A stretch of 64,000 bases of DNA from Paenibacillus sp. FJAT-26967 (GTDB lineage Bacteria > Bacillota > Bacilli > Paenibacillales > NBRC-103111): assembly GCF_001541095.1 (NCBI RefSeq), contig NZ_LMXH01000006.1, positions 186,001 to 250,000 of the forward strand. The letters are read 5' to 3'. Both the position numbers and the translations under genes were made by a program. Below the pieces are notes generated by a model. That model worked only from the letters and a program-made list of their open reading frames with translations, searched no databases and was not told the DNA's origin. Within the stretch, counting starts at the first letter, position 1. Each line of letters opens with the position of its first letter. Shown here piece by piece: positions 61,309 through 64,000 of this stretch.

Positions 61309-64000
61309 CTACCTGCGGCCGCGTGGACGTCTGTTCTCCGACGGATCGCGCCCGTCCGGCGTGTGCCGGTCTCCGCGTACCGTCTTCGTCAGAGCGTTCA
61401 CCGACTTCGCCCAGTCGCCGGAGTAAGGCGCCAGTGGACGCGGAGCGCCGTCGCTGCGGCCTCTGCCCGCGCCTCTGCCAGGCGCAGCATCTCCAGCTGC
61501 GCCGCGGCCCCGCTTGCGCTGTCCCGGCTCGCCAGCGTCATCACGCGCGGTCTCACCGCTAGCGCCTGCATCTCCGCGCAGTGAAATGCCGCGCCCGCCC
61601 GCTTCGCCAGGTGTACCGCTCTTGCGGCGTCTGCCGCCTTCGCTGCGTGCGGCAACGCTCGTACCGGCATCGCCATTCACGCCGCTTCTGCGGCCCGCTC
61701 TCTCGCTTACGCCAGCTTCGCCCGCAGCGCCATCAATGCGTCCTGCACGGCCGCTCTCCGGACTCACAAACTCGCCAGCATTGCCCGCTTCGGCTGAAGC
61801 ACCGCCCTTACGGCGTCTGCTGCGTTTACGACCTCCGCCATCGCCAGCCTCAGCATTGCCTGCTCTTCTCTCGCCCTGCTCAACACGGCCTTGATCAGCG
61901 CCGCCTTCGAGCCCGTGTACTTCGCGGTTGTCTGATCCGGCTTCTCCGGCCGCTTGTGCACCGCCTTTACGGCGTCTGCGCTTACGTCCGGTGCCTGTGC
62001 CTTCCTGCGTCAGACTCTCGCTCCCGGGCTCTGATGCTCTTACCGCAGGCGTAATTGCCATCGGTGCGCCTTCACCTGCCGTGCTTTTCTTCTTCCGCTT
62101 GCGGCGTTTACGGCCGCCGCCTTCTTCGGCTGCTGCACCGGCAGCTGGAGTATCACTCGGCTTTACAAGCACATCGCGCACGCGTCCGCGGTCTTGTCCG
62201 CCTTTACCGCCTCTTCCGCCGGATACACGATTCTTAGGGCCGCCGCGTCCGCGGTCTCCGCTTTTCTTGCGGTCCAGCATACTGAACTTATTGGAGCGCG
62301 GTTTCATATCGACCATTTCAAAGTCGATGGTCCGCTCGTCCATATTTACGCGGCTGACGCGGACTTTAACCTCATCACCGATCCGGTAGATCTTAGACGT
62401 CCGCTCACCGATAAGCGCATGCTGCATTTCATGATAATGGTAATAATCGTCGGTCAGATCACTCAAACGGATCAAGCCTTCAACCGTGTTCTCCAGCTCC
62501 ACGAAAATGCCGAAGCTCGTCACGCTCGAAATAATCCCTTCGAAATCCTCGCCGACTTTATCGAGCATAAACTCCGCCTTTTTCAAAGCATCCGTCTCAC
62601 GCTCTGCATCAACGGCGATACGCTCACGCTGCGAGGATTGCTCGGCAATATCGTCCATCCGTCCTCTCAGGTACTCCTGGCGCTTATCGGACAGGCCTCC
62701 GCCGTTCTCAAGCACCTCGCGGATCACCCGGTGAATAATCAGATCGGGATACCGGCGGATCGGAGAAGTAAAGTGGGAGTAGAACTCCGCTGCCAAGCCG
62801 AAGTGACCCAGACTGTTTGCATCATAACGCGCCTGCTTCATCGAACGGAGCAGCACCGTGCTGATGACCGTTTCCTCTTTGGCCCCTTTGATCTCCTCCA
62901 GCAGGGATTGAAGCGCTCTTGGATGTACGGTATTCCCGCGCCCGCGCACCACATAACCGAAGTTCGTAATGAACTCCATAAAATGCGCCAGCTTCTCTGC
63001 ATCAGGATCTTCGTGGACCCGGTACAGGAACGGCACCTTCATCCAGTGGAAATGCTCCGCAACGGTTTCGTTCGCCGCCAGCATGAACTCTTCAATGATC
63101 ATCTCGGCAATTGAGCGTTCCCTCTTGATAATATCAACCGGCGTGCCTTCTTTATCCACGATAATTTTGGATTCCTGGAAATCAAAATCAATCGCGCCGC
63201 GCTGAATTCGTCTGTTACGCAGCTTCATCGCCAGTTCTTCCATGAGACGGAAATCGTCAACCAGGTAACCGTAACGTTCGATCAGCTCCGGATCAGGTGT
63301 TTCCTCCGTAAGCAGCTTTCGTACATTATTATAGGTCATACGCTCCGCAGTCCGGATTACACTCGTAAAAACATCGTGCCGCACGACATTCATAGCCGCA
63401 TCGAATTCCATCTCACACGACATGGTCAGGCGGTCTACCTGCGGATTAAGGGAACATATCCCGTTGGACAACCGGTGCGGGAGCATCGGAATTACCCGGT
63501 CCACCAAATAGACGGAACAGCCGCGGTTATAAGCTTCCTGGTTCAGTGCAGATTCTTCCGTCACATAATAACTGACATCTGCGATATGAACACCAAGGAG
63601 ATAATTGCCGTTGGGCAGGCGTTCTACGTTAACGGCATCATCGAGGTCCTTGGCGTCTTCCCCGTCAATGGTTACGATCCGCTTGCCGCGCAGATCTCGG
63701 CGATTCTGGCTGACGATCTCCTCTTCAGTGATGGAGTCCGGCACGCTTTCGGCTTCCTCCATCACTTCTTCGCTGAACGCTTCGGGAAGCTGGAACTTGC
63801 GGATAATCGACAGGATATCTACACCCGGATCATCCTTGTGCCCCAGAATCTCAATCACTTCGCCCTGCGCCGCTGCGCGGCCTTCCGGGTACTGAATGAT
63901 ATTAACGACGACCTTCTGACCGTCAGCCGCTCCCATAAAGGCATTTTTCGGAATAAAGATATCCCGCTGCACTCTTTTATCGTCGGGGACGACGAATCCG
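61309..64000 (-). CDS. rnr: Ribonuclease R (N-terminus outside window)
   Basis: The visible 896 residues begin in the cold-shock region ([16 protein letters not shown]) and contain the RNB catalytic core: the conserved Asp cluster [40 protein letters not shown] and [22 protein letters not shown], then an S1 domain ([21 protein letters not shown]). It degrades structured RNA 3' to 5' and helps clear tmRNA-tagged mRNAs. The last ~320 residues are a basic, Gly/Arg/Ala-rich low-complexity tail with repeated [10 protein letters not shown]-like blocks, far longer than in Bacillus. Window edge cuts the 5' end. Confidence 0.96.
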   Translation of the reverse strand, partial: GFVVPDDKRVQRDIFIPKNAFMGAADGQKVVVNIIQYPEGRAAAQGEVIEILGHKDDPGVDILSIIRKFQLPEAFSEEVMEEAESVPDSITEEEIVSQNRRDLRGKRIVTIDGEDAKDLDDAVNVERLPNGNYLLGVHIADVSYYVTEESALNQEAYNRGCSVYLVDRVIPMLPHRLSNGICSLNPQVDRLTMSCEMEFDAAMNVVRHDVFTSVIRTAERMTYNNVRKLLTEETPDPELIERYGYLVDDFRLMEELAMKLRNRRIQRGAIDFDFQESKIIVDKEGTPVDIIKRERSIAEMIIEEFMLAANETVAEHFHWMKVPFLYRVHEDPDAEKLAHFMEFITNFGYVVRGRGNTVHPRALQSLLEEIKGAKEETVISTVLLRSMKQARYDANSLGHFGLAAEFYSHFTSPIRRYPDLIIHRVIREVLENGGGLSDKRQEYLRGRMDDIAEQSSQRERIAVDAERETDALKKAEFMLDKVGEDFEGIISSVTSFGIFVELENTVEGLIRLSDLTDDYYHYHEMQHALIGERTSKIYRIGDEVKVRVSRVNMDERTIDFEMVDMKPRSNKFSMLDRKKSGDRGRGGPKNRVSGGRGGKGGQDRGRVRDVLVKPSDTPAAGAAAEEGGGRKRRKRKKKSTAGEGAPMAITPAVRASEPGSESLTQEGTGTGRKRRRRKGGAQAAGEAGSDNREVHGLEGGADQGRVEQGERRAGNAEAGDGGGRKRSRRRKGGASAEAGNAGEFVSPESGRAGRIDGAAGEAGVSERAGRRSGVNGDAGTSVAARSEGGRRRKSGTPGEAGGRGISLRGDAGASGETARDDAGEPGQRKRGRGAAGDAAPGRGAGRGRSDGAPRPLAPYSGDWAKSVNALTKTVRGDRHTPDGRDPSENRRPRGRR

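Noticed and set aside
61323-63114. Long plus-strand frames opposite rnr (up to 306 codons)
   Set aside because: They are antisense to a well-conserved gene and reflect its GC-rich third positions.

Overview
The window looks like chromosome of a Paenibacillus-type Firmicute. The evidence is a base composition near half GC, strong GGAGG ribosome binding sites, a CUT1 sugar transporter with a YesM/YesN-type two-component system, large S-layer-homology (SLH) surface proteins, a YvbH homologue, a GH4 alpha-galactosidase very close to Bacillus MelA, and the Firmicute order rnr-smpB-ssrA. No taxonomic search could be run, so the genus is an inference.

Layout. 0-4.3 kb: the start of a membrane-anchored PAS sensor gene (cut by the window edge), divergent from an operon of an HTH regulator and a two-gene ABC exporter, with a perfect 13-bp inverted repeat in front of the regulator. 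4.3-8.6 kb: a HAD phosphatase, a YdjC/ChbG-type deacetylase, and melA divergent from an AraC regulator. 8.7-15.1 kb: mostly housekeeping or unknown genes (Cys-rich protein, small HTH protein, GNAT, polytopic membrane protein, YvbH, single-cysteine MsrA). 15.2-17.5 kb: a polar amino-acid ABC importer. 17.6-20.9 kb: an orphan BtrH_N-like protein, a secreted stalk-domain protein and an SRPBCC protein. 21.2-26.9 kb: a VTC polyphosphate polymerase-like gene, a DUF4956 membrane gene and a Cthe_2159-type surface lipoprotein, divergent from an OmpR/HK pair. The two promoters carry the same 11-bp-period direct-repeat box, suggesting one regulon. 27.3-29.6 kb: small membrane and lipoprotein genes.

29.9-36.5 kb: a 1266-residue secreted protein (12 NHL repeats, 3 FN3, 3 SLH) with a MalT-like LuxR regulator upstream. 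36.8-46.7 kb: a polysaccharide-utilisation locus, all on the minus strand (BNR-type propeller, YesM kinase, YesN regulator, solute-binding lipoprotein, two permeases, FAD-dependent oxidoreductase). 47.4-52.0 kb: a 1546-residue SLH-anchored GHL10-type glycosidase of modular build.

52.3-60.3 kb is the accessory region. It has a VOC protein with an operator between its -35 and -10, a fragment of a DNA-alkylation-repair gene, a TetR gene, a displaced 3' fragment of tmRNA (53.72-53.81 kb), a frameshifted nucleotidyltransferase, a 100-bp hairpin element, a second TetR, an imine-reductase-like gene, an ECF sigma factor with a C-terminal NTF2-like domain and a RibD_C reductase. Three tandem copies of a ~210-bp unit follow, each beginning with the last 16-18 bp of ssrA and each carrying the ssrA terminator hairpin. 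Intact ssrA comes next. I read this as an ssrA-site genomic island that has lost, or never carried, its integrase. 60.5-64 kb: smpB and rnr. RNase R has an unusually long basic low-complexity tail and its N-terminus lies beyond the window.

The best candidates for something new are the ssrA-end repeat family (five copies, one 30 kb away) with its nested island, and the polyphosphate/surface operon with the paired operators.
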